Positions 39,301 through 54,300 of a stretch of 64,000 nt of DNA are shown here, piece by piece. Position 1 is the stretch's first letter. Each line of letters opens with the position of its first letter. The translations under genes were made by a program, and so were the position numbers. The notes beneath the pieces were generated by a model that saw only the letters and a program-made list of their open reading frames with translations, had not been told where the DNA came from and did not search any database. The stretch covers positions 10,423,306 to 10,487,305 of the forward strand of contig OZ029921.1 in assembly GCA_964023275.1 (NCBI GenBank), given 5' to 3'. The stretch is from Norana najaformis. Taxonomy: Eukaryota; Annelida; Clitellata; Crassiclitellata; Hormogastridae.

Positions 39301-42300
39301 CACAGTATGCAGGGGCAGACTGGGCTGTAAAAAGCTAATGGGAAAACTAGAGTTGAGGAGCCCATCCATCACTTTCTCCTTCCCCTTGGTGGCATAATGG
39401 CCCTCAAAACCAAGAAGGGCCTAGTTTGAGCAAGTGCTGCAAGTTGAAACCTAAAGGTTCCTTGGCCACATAAGTATATGTGCACATATGGCTTAACACA
39501 TTATAAAAAGAAGGTTGACTTTAATTGCACAGTCATGTTGTCTTGTCATGCAAATACTAAGTCCCAGTCGTGAAACATGCACATCATAGCCCTGCTAATA
39601 GACAGTACTGAATTATGGTACAAAAGAGCAGGAAAACAAGACTTAGGAGCTGGACAGGTATTATCTACAGCACCAACAGCGTCAGAAATCCAGAAGCTTA
39701 TGCTTACGCACAGGCTGTAGACTGCAATAGCTAGACGTCTGCTGTGAATCATAAATGCTTGCAGAACATGGATAGTCCTTAATTACTGCTTAATACACTA
39801 AAAGCACAACATAAATTAGGGATATGTCTTTGAATCTACTTTCCAACAGTTGGCTGGTTCATAGATCGACTGCAGTAGACAGTTCTGAAGGGAATATCCA
39901 ATTTCCTAAAATGACCCTTGGCCTTAATTTAACAACAGAATAGTTATATATATATATATATATATATATCAGAATAGTAGTGTGCGTGATTAATGTTGTT
40001 AAAAGGAGTACAGTGTAAGTAGCCAGGTCAACCTTGGGTCAGCTGTAATTGTAATTATAATTCAACAGTAATTAATCATAATTTGATCATGTAATTGTAA
40101 CTGTAATTGATTTGTAAGACCATCAATTACATGTGATTGTACCTGAAATTATTTAATTATAACTGTCATGCTTTAATTGAGTTAGTCAATTACTGAAAAC
40201 CAACTCATGATCATTTAGTTTTGCTAATTACTTTCATAAAATTTATCTGTAATTCCTTTAAAGCTACTTCATTTCCTTTAAAAGTAATTTTGTCACTGTG
40301 GTCAATTCCATTTCTAGTATTTCTGTTTCCTGTCAGTGGGCTAAAGTTTTATCTAACTTCCACTACACTTAAGTTAGATATTATAATTATTATTAATTAT
40401 TAACTTCTATCATGCCAGTGTCTAATGCACTAGGCAAGGTACACTAAAGCCAGGTCAATACCCAGAATGTCATTCCACTAAAACAAAAAGGCAGCCTATC
40501 GTGAATAAGAAAATTTGAAAAGGCGAGCCTTAAGCTGAGAACAAAATAACACAAGTGACCGAGTAGCACAAACAGATATGGGACGACAGTTCCAAAATCT
40601 AGGTCCAGCAAACGAAAAAGCTCATTCATCAAGAACAGTTCTAGTTTTGCATACGACCAGAGACAGACTCAGATGATCTGGCTCAATAATGATAAGTCTG
40701 GAGAATGAGGACTGATTTTAAGTATTGTAGTTGGCCAGAGTTAAATGTTTTATAAACTATAATTTGAAACAGATCCTTTGCCGAACAGGAATCCAGTGCA
40801 AAGATTTAAGCAGATGAGGTATATGCTCAGATTTTGATGCACTTGCTATAGCTCTAGCCAAGGAGTTCTGAAACTTTGGAGTTTCTGCATACTTTATGAT
40901 ACCAACAAGAAGCGAGTTACATTACTCGAGACAAGTGGAGACCGATCCCTTTGCCAAAGATATCCTTGAATGTATAGTCATGAATATACATGCATGATGC
41001 CTTACAGTTATCATTCACACAGTCATTGAGAGACATAGTAGAATCGAAACCAATGTCCAAGTTACAAGCAGTATCAGCCAACTCAACAAATGAGCATCCA
41101 ATTTAAGAATTTAAGCCATTCAAACTTCTAAAGTTGCTGTAAGGTGTCCAGTAGTAGAAATTCAGTGTTCGATGGGTTAAGGAGGAGTCTGTTAGAGCTG
41201 CTATCCAAGACAGCACTTCCTCAAAGAACAACAATAGTTGTGCAGACAAGTGACAAGATAGAAAGTCATATGAAAATAACTTGAGTATCATCAGCATAAA
41301 AATGATATCCAGGTGTAATTGTAATTAGAAATTTGTATAGCACCTCTCTAAGAATCAGTGGCACTCATTGCGCTAGACTTGATGTTAAAAGTCACTAATG
41401 ATGTTAAGTGTCAATAAGAACAGAATAGTATCCTGTAAGTGAACATAGCTCAGATAACTAGAAGGGTCACCAATGGCAAGCTCGTGCAGACAAGCAAAGC
41501 CATACCAACAGATTCCCAACTAGAGTTAAAAGACAATGGCATGTTCTGAAGTCCCGAAGTTCCTGAAGCACGTAGCGTCGAGGATGAGGAAACGACGATG
41601 GGCGATGTGATCCGCTGCCGATGGCACACGGTTGTACCTAGAGGTGTGATGCATAATGTAAATGAAAGAGGGCCAAGCATGAAAACCTACTTCAACAAAG
41701 CAGTAGACAAATAATTACCACTTAAATATACTAATTGAGTGCACGGGCCAAGGTAAGTGGCAAACCAATGCAGGGCTGGCCCAGAAACCCCAAACACAAG
41801 TGCAGGACCACAATGCAAAAGAAGAGAATGGTCCACAGTATCTTAACTAAGGCAGCGGTGTTTGCTCTACGACTCTTTTAGTTCTAAAAGGAGCTCAGTT
41901 AAAGAAGACTGGAACTGCAAATTCAGATCATCAGCTGTTTGTGCAGGAGATAACCATAACAGATATGCTAAGATATGCTTTAGTTTGTTTAAAATCAATT
42001 TTATGCTGAGGGCAAAATTTAAAAACTTTGTAATTTGGAGGTGATTTAAACGGGAAGTTAAACTTTGAGTAAATGGCAACAAGATCTGAAAGACATGACT
42101 CAACAGGAGTAACAGAATGAAGCGATTGCAAATCAGAATGAGTTATCAAGACATCCAAGGTGTGGCCTTATTATGTGAAGAAAAGCTAATGAGCTGTTTC
42201 TTGTAAACCCCGTCCAACACATCAAGAAATGGTGAAGAACAACGACTTGAAAATCAAGATGAATACTAAAGTCACCCATAATAACCATTTCAGAAAGGGA

Positions 42301-45300
42301 GGATATAAAGTTTTCAAGCAGTGACTAAAAGCAGTGACAGAGAAAATCAGTCAAAGAGAGGAATGATTGATGATAAATATTCAAAAGCAATGCCTATTTG
42401 TTGCTAGAAATGAAAATAGCAACCATGAGTAGTTTTTTGAGAGACATGAGTTCCAGAATAGGCAAAGTGAATCTGCACAGTCAAAGGTCTGACTTGAAAA
42501 GAATGGGAAAAGAAGAACAACCCTACCTTTACTACTGCACCAAGGCTCATTCAACATAGAAAAGGTTGGAGGAGTGACATCAGAAATGAATGCTGGTGTG
42601 TCAACAGGCGGAAGCTAAACTTCGTTACAGGCAAGTACATGTAAGAAATGCTCACAAAGAAAATTATGTAGGGCTGCAACTTTATTTCAGCAAGAACAAA
42701 TGTTTAATTGTCCAATATTCAAACTCTGAAGTCTAGCTGGTCCAGGATTTATTTCCACATCATCAGCCAAAAGAAGCAACAGAAGCAAATACACAGACAA
42801 CCCTTGATGTGTAGCCAAAGATGTTCTACATGAATTACATGCAACCCAGGATAGAAAATAATGTGACTCGTATCACATAGATTCTGACTTACTTTGTGCA
42901 CAAGTGAAGTGTTTTTAATAAAAGTAATAAATAAATGTGTGAGGGTTTTACTGTTTTTCATTTTAGTATTGCAATACTTAGTCAAAGAGAATACCTGCAC
43001 AATGCTTTCTATCTGAAGCCAACTTAAATCCAAGCGGACATTTGCACTGAAACGATCCAAAACTGTTGCAGCATTCGTGCTCACACCCTCCATTGTTAAC
43101 TGCACATTCGTTCACATCTGAAATCAAGAAGCCAAACAGTCTGACATTGTAATTGTAATTGTCATCTGACATTTATAAAGCGCCACTTCAAGAATAGACT
43201 CATCAGAGGCGCTCCCGACCCGAACCAGTGAGACCATTGTCAAATAATACAGATTCAGGCGCTTGCGAAACTGCGGAAGAGACAAACTGAGGAATTCAAG
43301 CCGGAGCCATCGGGAAAGGCGATTCCAGCTATTAGGTCCAACATAGGCAAAGCTTCTAAACTGCGCTGTAGCAGTGCGCATACGAGGGACAGTCAGGAGT
43401 CCAAGGGAGGCCGACTGGAGAGTGCTATGGCCTGGAACCAAGGAGACCGAAATGCAGAAATCCCTAAGGTATGATGGAGCAGAGCCAATGAGACAATTAC
43501 GCATAAGGGTTAGGATCTTGAACTGGATATGCTGCTGAATCGGGAGCCAGTGCAAAGTGTCCCGCATAAAGGAAATTATATGGCCATACCTGGGGACACC
43601 TCCAATAAGATGGGCAGCAGCATTAAGAACACTGAAGCTTGGAAATATTGGCAAGTGAGAGTCCAGCAAAGATAGCGTTACCAAAGTCCACCCTGGTGCA
43701 GATAAGGGTGTGAATTAAAGTAGCAACGGAATGAAAGGAGAGGGAGTGGCGGATGGTACAAAGCTGACTAAGGTGGTAAAAGCACGAGCAGGAGACACTG
43801 TTAATATGATCAGTCAAGGAGAGTTCCCGGTCCAGGACAACCCCAAGATCACAGACTTTGGAACAGAATAGAATGTCCAGAAACCTCTGGCATAAGGATA
43901 AGGTATCAATCTTAGCAAGCTGAGCACGACCACCAAGCCAGATGAACTGGGTCTTAGCACAGTTCAATTGGAGGCAATTAGAGAACATCTAGAGACAAAG
44001 GGCAGATGTTGCATCAAGAATCCTCTCAACCAGAGAGGAAGCCACTTCCGCTGGGCCATGAGCGAAGGCCTAAGTGTCGTGTGCATACTGATGGACAGCA
44101 ACAGCCAAGGGAAGGAGAACTGGTGCCAGGTCAGCAGTGAACAGAATGTAAAGGAGAGTGGCCAGGACAGAACCCTGAGGAAGGCCAAAAGGTATAAGGG
44201 ACCAGAGGGAACGTGTAGGCCCAAAGATAACAGAATGAGAGTGGTCTGAAAGGAATGACTGAAACCAAAGAAGGGCAGTAACAGTAATGCCAAAAGATTT
44301 TTCTAGACGCTCCAAAAGGATAGAGTGATCCACAGCGTCAAAAGCAGCGCTAACATCATAGAGGGCAAGAGGAGAAACCTGTCCACGGTCAAAAGCTCCA
44401 AAGACGTAGACCAGGAGACGTGTAATAAATGATTCAGTAGAGTGGAACTTCCTAAATCCAGATTGAAGAGGAGGCATGAGGGAGTTAGAGTCAAGGTAGT
44501 CATCCAGACATTAGCAGACACCTTTAAAGTGAGAAAAAGAAACAGCATGGAACAGAACTGTGAGGGTTGGAAGCCAGAGCTCAACAAGAGAAAAATGAAT
44601 GCCAAGAATCAAGATCTGTTGACTTGTACTTCTTTTAAAAAAACAGTTAATTCAGAACAAAATACATTAACAATAAATTCATCATCAACAAACACTCAAA
44701 TTCTGATCTGATCCTCAGACAGAAATTTACCAGGCAGATACACCTTTGCTCTGCTACACTCTGCTCTACTACATATGCTCCTCAAACAAGGCAAACATTA
44801 CATCTTCATCATTTTTGGAGCTACATTGTAGCTCCATATTTGCCACATTATAAATCTGAAATAACGGAAAACTTGGAATACCTTGGCAGAAAACAAGGAG
44901 GCACAGGTTGCTGCAGCAGTTAGGAGTGGCTGCTAAATAGCCCTGCTGCTTAGATGGTGGTTACCAGCCATCACTAAAACTTTACTTTCCAGTGATTTCT
45001 TAACAAACTGGCTCTGAAGTCTTTCCTGGGCAGAAGACGAATTTCACATTAAGTCCCTATAATAGGCATGCATAGATGAGTTAGACTCCTGGATAGGAGG
45101 AGGGGCGTCTGCTTCCCTGGATCAGCATTTCACAGCACAATTGGTACCTGTCTGCAGCTGGGACCTACAAACACTCTTATCCTTAAACTCAAGCCCCTCT
45201 GGCACTTGACTTGGTGCCTGCTCAAGAAGGCTTATCTCTTCTAGACATATATGCCTATTAGACCTATTAAAAGCAAAGGTGTGGAACTCAGGCAAAGAGA

Positions 45301-48300
45301 CATCCACTAAGGGATTCTTACAGATAGCAGTAATGTTTACTACATTTAGCACTGAGCCAATGCACTGCCACATTCTTACATTCTTCCATCACAAAAGTCA
45401 CCGACTGTTGGTCAACATGAATAGTACAAAGTGTATGGTCGGGTAAGAAGAGCATTCTGATCCAGACTTCTGCCTTCCTGGCACTGAGACATTATCCTAC
45501 AGACAGCAGACAAAACAAGTGCACTTGAGGACTGGAATCAGAGGACAGCCAAAGTGCTTGTTGTTTGCCCATAAAAAAACTAGTCTAAGCCAGTTTATAA
45601 GCACCTGTTTATTTAAATATAACAAAAGGCTGGAATCAGAGGACAACCAAAGTGCTTGTTGTTTGCCCATAAAAAACTAGTCTAAGCCAGTTTATAAGCA
45701 CCTGATTATTTAAATATAACAAAAGGCTGGAATCAGAGGACAACCAACGTGCTTGTGGCATAGCTAAGGTTTTCTGCACTCAGGGAAAAACACAAAATTT
45801 GTGCCCCAATGTCCAAAGCAGTCACATATACACCTGTGTATCATGGAGCATCAAACATACACAGGCTCTAGTTCAGATTGCAGAGGCTGAGAGCCGATGA
45901 CAACTAGGTACACTGCTAAACAATCATTCACTGGGATATCCTTTCTATGCTGAGATGCTCAAATTTATATTGTACTTGACAGTTTGTCTTGTCACTCGTC
46001 TGTGTAGCTGTTGTCCACCGCCTTTGAGGAGGTGAAGTCTAGGATGACAGCTAATAAAATCCTCTTTAACCCATCAAAAACCGAATTTTTACTATTGGGC
46101 ATCTCACAGCAACTTAAGAAGTTTGGATGACTTAAGTCCTTGAAACTGGGTGACTCACTTGTTGAGTTGGCTGATGTTGCTCACAACTTGAGCATTGCAT
46201 AATATTCTACTATGTCTCTCACCAACTAAGTAAGTGGCATATGTAAGTCAGCATACATGTATATGAGTGACATAATCAGATTGCAAAACCATATGTACTG
46301 TCTAGCACGTGAAGAATCCTTCCGCCTGGTCCATGTTTGGCCAATTTGGGGGTCACCAGTTGTTACCGGCCTCACAGCATGCCCACTGTCTATACTCTGA
46401 ACTCTAGCCTCTATATGATGGGATGCTTGATACAGAGGTCTAAGCATGACTGAAACCGATGACACCTCCAACAAGTGGTCAGTGTTCACAGGTATATCAA
46501 GTGACTTGGTCTGCAGTGTAAGTAGCCCTTCATTTTCACAATACAGTCACTCTCGGTCAGCAGGCCCATTTTATTCTTAAAGACTAGTGTACTAGACCGG
46601 ATAGCTCTATACTTGTTATATCCGACCACTTGTAATAAAACAAGATGTCAAAATGAAACTTATCCAACAACAGCTTTTTGGCTAGAAAACAACTTGTGAA
46701 CAATTTAACATAAAGTGGCGAAACAAATAATATTGAGACTGGACAACCGTCATTGCATACAGAATGCAAACTGTTATGTTAAAGGAAGCTTCACATATTG
46801 TGACAATTCTGACAACTTTGTTTGCAATATGCGACCGTGCAAGAGAAAACCCTTACTGAGTTGGAAAAGTAACTTTGTGAGAAACAAGCATAAAGTTGGC
46901 ATAAAATGGGTCAAAACAAGTTCTTTGCATATTTATGTTCCTTGCCATGTTAGCTATCAAACTATAAGTCATCATGTAGAGTTTCACTGTCTAAATGTTT
47001 TTATTTTCAATTTTATTAAGATGCCCTGTAATAAAACTTTATTTAACATGTCCTTTGGTGCTCCAAGTTCAAGTACATAGATAATTATGCAAATGAACAA
47101 GTCATGTAAATATTTTTCTTAACCAATTTTTATGGAAATTTCATAGATGACAACCTCAAAGGCATATGAATGCACACCAATTTACTATTCTCATAAATAT
47201 TCACAACCCTTAGTCACAGTCGTGGTCTACTTTAACTTGCAATTTCTCAATATTAGCCACAAAGACATCTCCATCTCTAAAAAATTTTAACTTTTTTACT
47301 ATTACTTTTTTACTATTTGTTTTACTAATTATTCAGTAATTTCAGCCCAATCCAGTGCTATATCAAACTCAGTTTTGATTTTTGCTGATTTTTTTAGGGT
47401 TTTCTTATACATCTAATGCCGATGTCGATTTCACCACTGCAGCCACGGCAAACGATGGGATGTATGGACGTAGGATTATTTAAAGTGACACCTGACACAA
47501 AAATTCATGTTGATTCCATTACAGAACGTTAGTATATAGATGAAAGAAACATTTTCTGCATTGCTCATTCATTGCATTCATTTTGCCAATTCTTTGATGT
47601 CATTCAGGTCTAAACTTAAGACACTCCTCTTTCAACTTGCTTACCCACAAAGACTTACTTCTGGTTTCTCTAACCTATAGGGATTTAACCTGGCTTCTCC
47701 AATGGATTACCAGTTTGATTTCAGTTTGCTTGAACTGACTAGCGACTGATGCCTTAGGCATTATGATAACAGCACTATACAATTAATTACATTAGATTGG
47801 ATTAGATTTTCAATGATACTCAAGAAACAGACTATGCGGGTTTTTGTAGCCTAATAGAAGTGCATTGGAAGATATGTACACCGATTGGCAATTGCAAAAA
47901 CAGATCGTCCATTAAGGATCTTAAAAAATGGCAGAGGGAGGGTCACCCATATGAAAACAAGAGGAGGTCGTTGTGCCCAATGCAAACATCCAAATTAAAA
48001 TTTGGTACATACTGTTATTTAAATACAGCCTGTGCCTTAAACACCAACTTCAGTCAAAAGCATTCCGTACCATGTTGGAATTAAATTATTAAAGTCCCAC
48101 TGCAAGATGCAGCATTATCAAAGTACCCCACTTTATAGCTCAGTTAGCCCTGCAAGATCAACAGGGAAGCCTAGTCTATATGTCTTAGTGCTCCATTGGA
48201 GTGCGGACGTTGGCAAAGGGGATGGGAAGGGTAATGCCAAATGCAGACAATGCAGACAAGGGAGGAAGGGATCCAAAGTCAGTAATTCTTTGCGAACATC

Positions 48301-51300
48301 CTCTGTGACGACCCAAAGACAAACCAGTGACAACCTCAATATAACTTTAACTTATCCTTATAGTCTTTTTCTTTTTATACAACTCAATTTTATAGCCTTT
48401 TAGGTTAGGTTCAACAGATGTGCATTCTTACACGGACCAGAACACAAGCCTCAAATGTAACTGCCCACATGGGAGGCCAGTGGACACATGGGAAAAAATA
48501 TTACAGGGAACATTGGTACCAACAGATCGTATTGCAATTTTTTTAAATTGTCACACACATTAATCTCAGGACTTGCCCATGAGACCTCAACAGGCAAGAC
48601 CGAGATGAGACCCAAAATGTCCTGCCCCAAGACCAAGACGAGACCTAAATATTGGCCAATCTGTCAAAGACGAGACCAAGACAAGATGTCGGTGTGTCTC
48701 AAGACTGACTCAAGACTGAGATGTTGAGACCAAAGACTACATTCCTGCATCTCAGAAATACAGATTAAAAATATAACCCAAACTAACCACACTCATGAAT
48801 CCTTTCAAAAAGATTATTACATATTAGTGCTTAGTATTACTTATTAAGTCATTACCCAATTTTTTACAAAATTCTTGCTAACTGGGTGCAGTGCTCCACC
48901 TTTTACATTAATCTCAGCTCTCCTTTTTCCAGTCTATGGAAACCACTTTGATACGTAAATTTCTGGGCCTGTTCCATTGTTGCCATGAGCATGCTTGGAC
49001 TATTCTCTGTTCAGGGTTTGGAACAAGAGCAAGTAAAGTAAGCACAGTCATGAAACAGATATGGTTTGATTACAGAATACCAAATGGCTGAAGTATCAAT
49101 GGGAGTTCTTGTAATTGTAATTTGACATTTATAAAGTGCCACTTCCAGAATAAACTCATCAGGGCGCTCCCGTCCCAGACCAATGAAACGACTGTCAAAT
49201 AAGATAGACTTCAGGCACCTGCAAAACAGTGGAAGGGGCAAACTGAGGAGCTCCAGCTGCAACTCACAAGAAAGGCTATTCCAGCTGGTAGGTCCAACAC
49301 AGGCAAAGCTTCTGCACTAGTATGCATAATCAGGACAGTGAGGCACCATGGACACCCGACCGACCGGAGAGAGCCATGGCCTGGGACCTATTCTGTGCAA
49401 GGTTTGTTTACAGAATACCAGATGGCTGAAGTATTAATGGGAGTTCTAATTCTGTACAAAAGTGCATAACTATGACAGTTGACAGCAATTTTGGAAGGAA
49501 AAACCAATGAAACATATGTGCCAAAAAGAAACCATTTTCTTGTTGGTAATAAATTTAACATTCCATAGCCGATGGCAGCATAATTTGAAGTAACTGATGT
49601 AAACTGAACTAAACAGTCAACTAATAATTAATAATTGTTAAGCAATTTACTTTTGTTCAAATGACAAAATCAACTAAAGATTGTTGTCGTCCTCTTCAAA
49701 GCCGATGGCTAATCCATGGTCATGACCTAGCAACGTAGGGCTTAAAGATGTGTCTAGCAACTCCTCTTTTTTATATGTTTAGCATTAGCATTTGAAAAAG
49801 AAAATGAGAACTAATTCTTGGTTTCTTACTTGTTGCAAATAAGAAGCACAACACTGGAAAGTTAAATATTTGTTTTACCAGAGAAATTAACTATCATACA
49901 TATCACATAATAATTGTCATAATACTACTGTCACTAAGAAAGTTGGCAGTGTACAATGCTAATATGTAGCATACTGATCAAAACTGTTCAACAGTTCAAG
50001 AAACATTTTCTGCCCATCTCAAGACCGAGAGAATAAACCGAGAGACTGTTAGGTAGCCATGCTGCAGCGCCTTTGTGAGTTACTTAAAAGGCGCTTTATA
50101 AATTTAGTGATACATACATACATACATACATACATACATACATACCATCTGTACTTATCTGATTTCTTTCATTCTTCACCTCTGTCTATCTCTATGCCTC
50201 TGTGTTTCTCTATCTGTCTCTTTATGTTTGTGTATGTCACTCCCTCTCTGGATCTGCCTGCCTGCTGCCTGCCTGTCTGCCTGTCTGTCTGTCCAAAACA
50301 ATTAAACAAAACCTTCTGCAACTATTTTAAAATTGGACTGCTATTTTAAAATTAATTTTGCAATAAACCGATTGGAATGTCAAGCCCACAGTTTTATGAT
50401 GTCTGTGGCCAGAAAGTCATAGATTCATGATGCAGTAGTAAGCCAGGGTCTTCTGAGTTCGTTCAATTGTCTATTATTGTGCAGGCTTCAAAGACCACCA
50501 GCCAGCTACATCTGAACATGACACATGCTACCATCAACCCAGAAAGTGACAGTGAGCATAACCGTGTGCTTCACTCTCGGCTGTCATTATTTCTTGTCCT
50601 AATTCCAGCACTGATAAGGAACTCTGAACCTGCCATCATCCAATCACAGAGAAGAATCTGTTGATTTGGTTATGTGCATATAATACAGCTGCCAACGGAG
50701 CCTTTTCCTGTTATATCAGCAATACCGGCAGTTGAACTCGTTCTTATAAACTGTAAGTTTGTTTAGGTTAGCAAGAAGCACCATTGAAAGCTTCTTACAA
50801 GGAGCTATCTAAGTGTCCAGATAAACAGAAACATACACATAAATGACCAAAAACAAGAAGAAATTACCAAAGATCAGAAGAAATTACCTAAAGAACAGCA
50901 CAAATGACCAAAACAACCAGCAGATATTACCAAAGAGTAATCTCCTAAAAGTACAGTCTGGCCACCTAATGTCTGCTGGGCTCGCAGGCACAAGTGAAGA
51001 CAAAACACTCACAGAAATAAACTGTCTGGTGTCAAAGCACATTCAGTGTCGCCAACTGCCAGACAATTTTGTCTGTTTGCTATAAAAGATTGTGACAAAG
51101 TGTTTTTATCACAGGATTTGTTATTTTTTAAATTCTTTAAAGAATTGGTATTTCAAAGTTCCTAAATAAATATTGGTTTCTGTTGGCTGAGAAATGACCC
51201 TCTACAGTCAGGAAAAACAAGGCAGACATATTTATCCACAGCTGCTTTGATCTCCTGTGCATATGTATACACATATATAAATATATCTTGCCTCAGCAGC

Positions 51301-54300
51301 AACATGCAATGTGATGTAAACAGACAAAGGCTGCCATTGGTCGTGTATGCTGGATCTGAACCAATCAAGAGCTTAGGAAGCATGTCAAGGTTGTGATAAG
51401 GGTACAGGCAAATGTAAGAAACTTTACTTGGCTGATTTTGTGCATGATCAGGTGACTCTAATGGTGTGAGGTTTTAAAGTTGAATTACTGACAATTTAAT
51501 GTAGAAATTCAATCCCAGTCACTTTATTTGCACGTAGTTTGGTACCGATGTTATGGTCCAGATTATCTGCTGCTAAACTGATCGCCCATAGGAGAGATTT
51601 AACTGAGTGTGATAGAAGTGTTCCGAATGAAGTGGAGCTCAGACATTCTTTTAAGATGGCAGACCAGGAGGCATAAATAAACCTAGTTGCTCTTATTGTT
51701 CTCAGAGTGTAGGGTGTAGATTAGAGATTTCTTGAAAGTTGGCAAGAAACTTGAGTTAAAACTTTAATTAATAATTAAGGAAGGATTAGAAAATGGGATG
51801 TGAAAAGTGTGAATTAGAAAAGTTAACATCCTAACATTGTTTGCTCATTCCAAATTTTTAAATATAAGTTTGTTTTTTCTAATTAAAGATAATTCCTTCA
51901 ACCACTAAGATGTCTGATCTCGATCATGAGAACCAGGGAAAGGAGGTCCTTGAACAGAATATGATAATGTAGGCTTTGCTCTCATGGAAACAAGATTTCA
52001 CTAATCTGTCTGAAATGATGACTAAAGAATTCAAAATGACTAAGGATGGACTACGAGACCAACAAAGCAGCTCGAACAGTTTGGTCAGACCACCAAAGAG
52101 GGTAGTTTGAGCTACTGTCAGACTGGCAAAAAAAGCAGTCTGAGCTACTGACTTGCCAGAGGGAGCTTCCACCTGCTTTACAGGCCGGTCTTCCCAACTA
52201 CCATGGAGTAAGAATGATCAGGAGTGAATGATAAAGTCAAAGAAAGGAAAACTGAGGGCTTTAAGAAAAATACAGGGGTAGTATCAAGCCTTGATCTCTC
52301 TGTAGTAAAGGTTACTGCTAGCTTGGTGACTACAGATATATCATAATCTTCTGATTCTCAGAAGCAATTACTGGAGGAAGGAGCCTCAGCCCTGTTGCCT
52401 ATCAAGATATTGTATTCTATACAGTATGACTCCTACAAATGAACCTGTAGCAGAATGAATCCTGGCTTCCAGAGCAAACCCCTCCCAACGCAAGTGGCCG
52501 TAGGTGAATTGCTGAGTAAGCCACCTCATAGCTGACCTCACAACCTACAGACCCCGAGTCCCCTGGGGTGACCCCTAACATCACAAGATCATACTACTAG
52601 TAGTCTGGCTACAGACCACAATGACTATGTTTTATTACTAGAGAATTATATCTATGAGCTTTCAGGCTACATTGGTGTCTGCTGTTTCCTAACATCACTT
52701 TTAAGAATATGCCAAAAGAGCTACCATAAACGACCACACGATTTGGAAGAAACAACCCAAAAACTGGAAGACCTTGAAGCCAAAGACATAGAAAATAAGC
52801 CAAATCACCACCAGAAATAATCCATACAACCAGCAGACAGAATGCAAACAACCACCAGAAATAATCCATACAACCAGCAGACAGAATGCAAACAACCACC
52901 AGAAATAATCCATACAACCAGCAGACAGAATGCAAACAACCACCAGAAATGACCAAAAGACCTGGAAGAAATGGCCAAATAAAAATTAGACAGAAGGCAT
53001 ATACAAACAAACAATTCAACAACAGGACTGGATAAATAACGAACATCTACAGGTTAAGTAATGCCCTTTTCAAACGCAAAATAATGCATTCCTAAGGTAA
53101 TTCACATGCCTAGCAACAGAATTCAAGGCCCACCAGTTGTTGAATACTGAACTAATCAGAATGACACAATTGTTTTGTATCTGTCACCACATCTGGCACC
53201 AAATCCCTATGACAGCCTGAATTCAGATCAGGCATGATGCTCTGATTTCAATTTGTGCCACAGAGTCAATACATCATAACCCTAAAACAAAACCCAAATT
53301 TTATCAGTGACTTCACTAGGCAAACAGAGCATGGTGCCTGTATCTCAGACAATGCAACACATAGAATGAATGGAAGAAACACAGAAATTTCTCATCAATC
53401 TGGCTATCATACATGCTTATAATTATTACTACACAGACAAAACTTAAGCTAATACAATGTAACAGCAACACGGATTAAAATCCTGTACAGTTTTACTGTA
53501 ACTAGTAAACAATAACCAAACCATTAGAAAATTTAAGTTTGGCCTAAATTCAGCAACTCTTGCACTCGTACCAACATGCCATGAGACACAAGCAAAGCAA
53601 CTGATAAGGTAAGGCATTTCTTAGGAACAGCAAGACAGAACAGAAAGCTGTCTGGTCTCAGCTGAAACAGATAAAGCATAATACTTGGGGAACTACTTAG
53701 CTAAACCTGAATGCACGTGAGGTTTTTACAAGATGCTATATCAGTATCTGACACATACACTGTACAGATATATACAAATAAGTATTGTATCTAGTATCTA
53801 CCTAATATACCTACATGATATTGAAATTAAGCTAAGGAGCTCAAGATCAAGGCTAGAAAGTGGGATCAAGGTTGACCTGCAAGAGCAAAGTTATAAGACC
53901 AATTTTAAACAGACTGTTCTGGACAAAAACAGCATTCAAAGGATACACATAAAGGCCCGGTGCAAAGACCATTTTACACCCCAGATGCTACCTTCTCATT
54001 GTTGGACTCAAAACCTGCGCTAGCTCTCACTTTGAAACAAAAACCAGGTTTGAATTCATTGTAACTTATGAAATATTTCAGTTATTATTACAGTAGCTTA
54101 GGGTTGTGTCTGTTTGTCACTATAACAAGATTATTATAAACCCTATCCAATCAACTCGGTTTCCATTACCATTTGGTAGACAATTCTTAAAATCAGTCCT
54201 TATTCCCCAGACTTGTCTTTATTCATTATTATTGGTGAATGGGAGTTTTCAGTGGCTGGACATAAGTTTTGAAACTTCCTCCCTGTATCCGTTCGTTCTG

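Larger units (their letters stand above)
39054..42994. other. Intron 3
   Basis: 3.9 kb. It has a (TA)n tract (39945-39969), a TAATTGTAATTA-rich stretch (about 40040-40200), and a degenerate LINE (40390-42150). I recognise nothing in 39054-39940 or 42160-42994. Confidence 0.65.

Noticed and set aside
52807-52952. CRISPR-like array
   Set aside because: Units are head-to-tail without unique spacers and the genome is eukaryotic.
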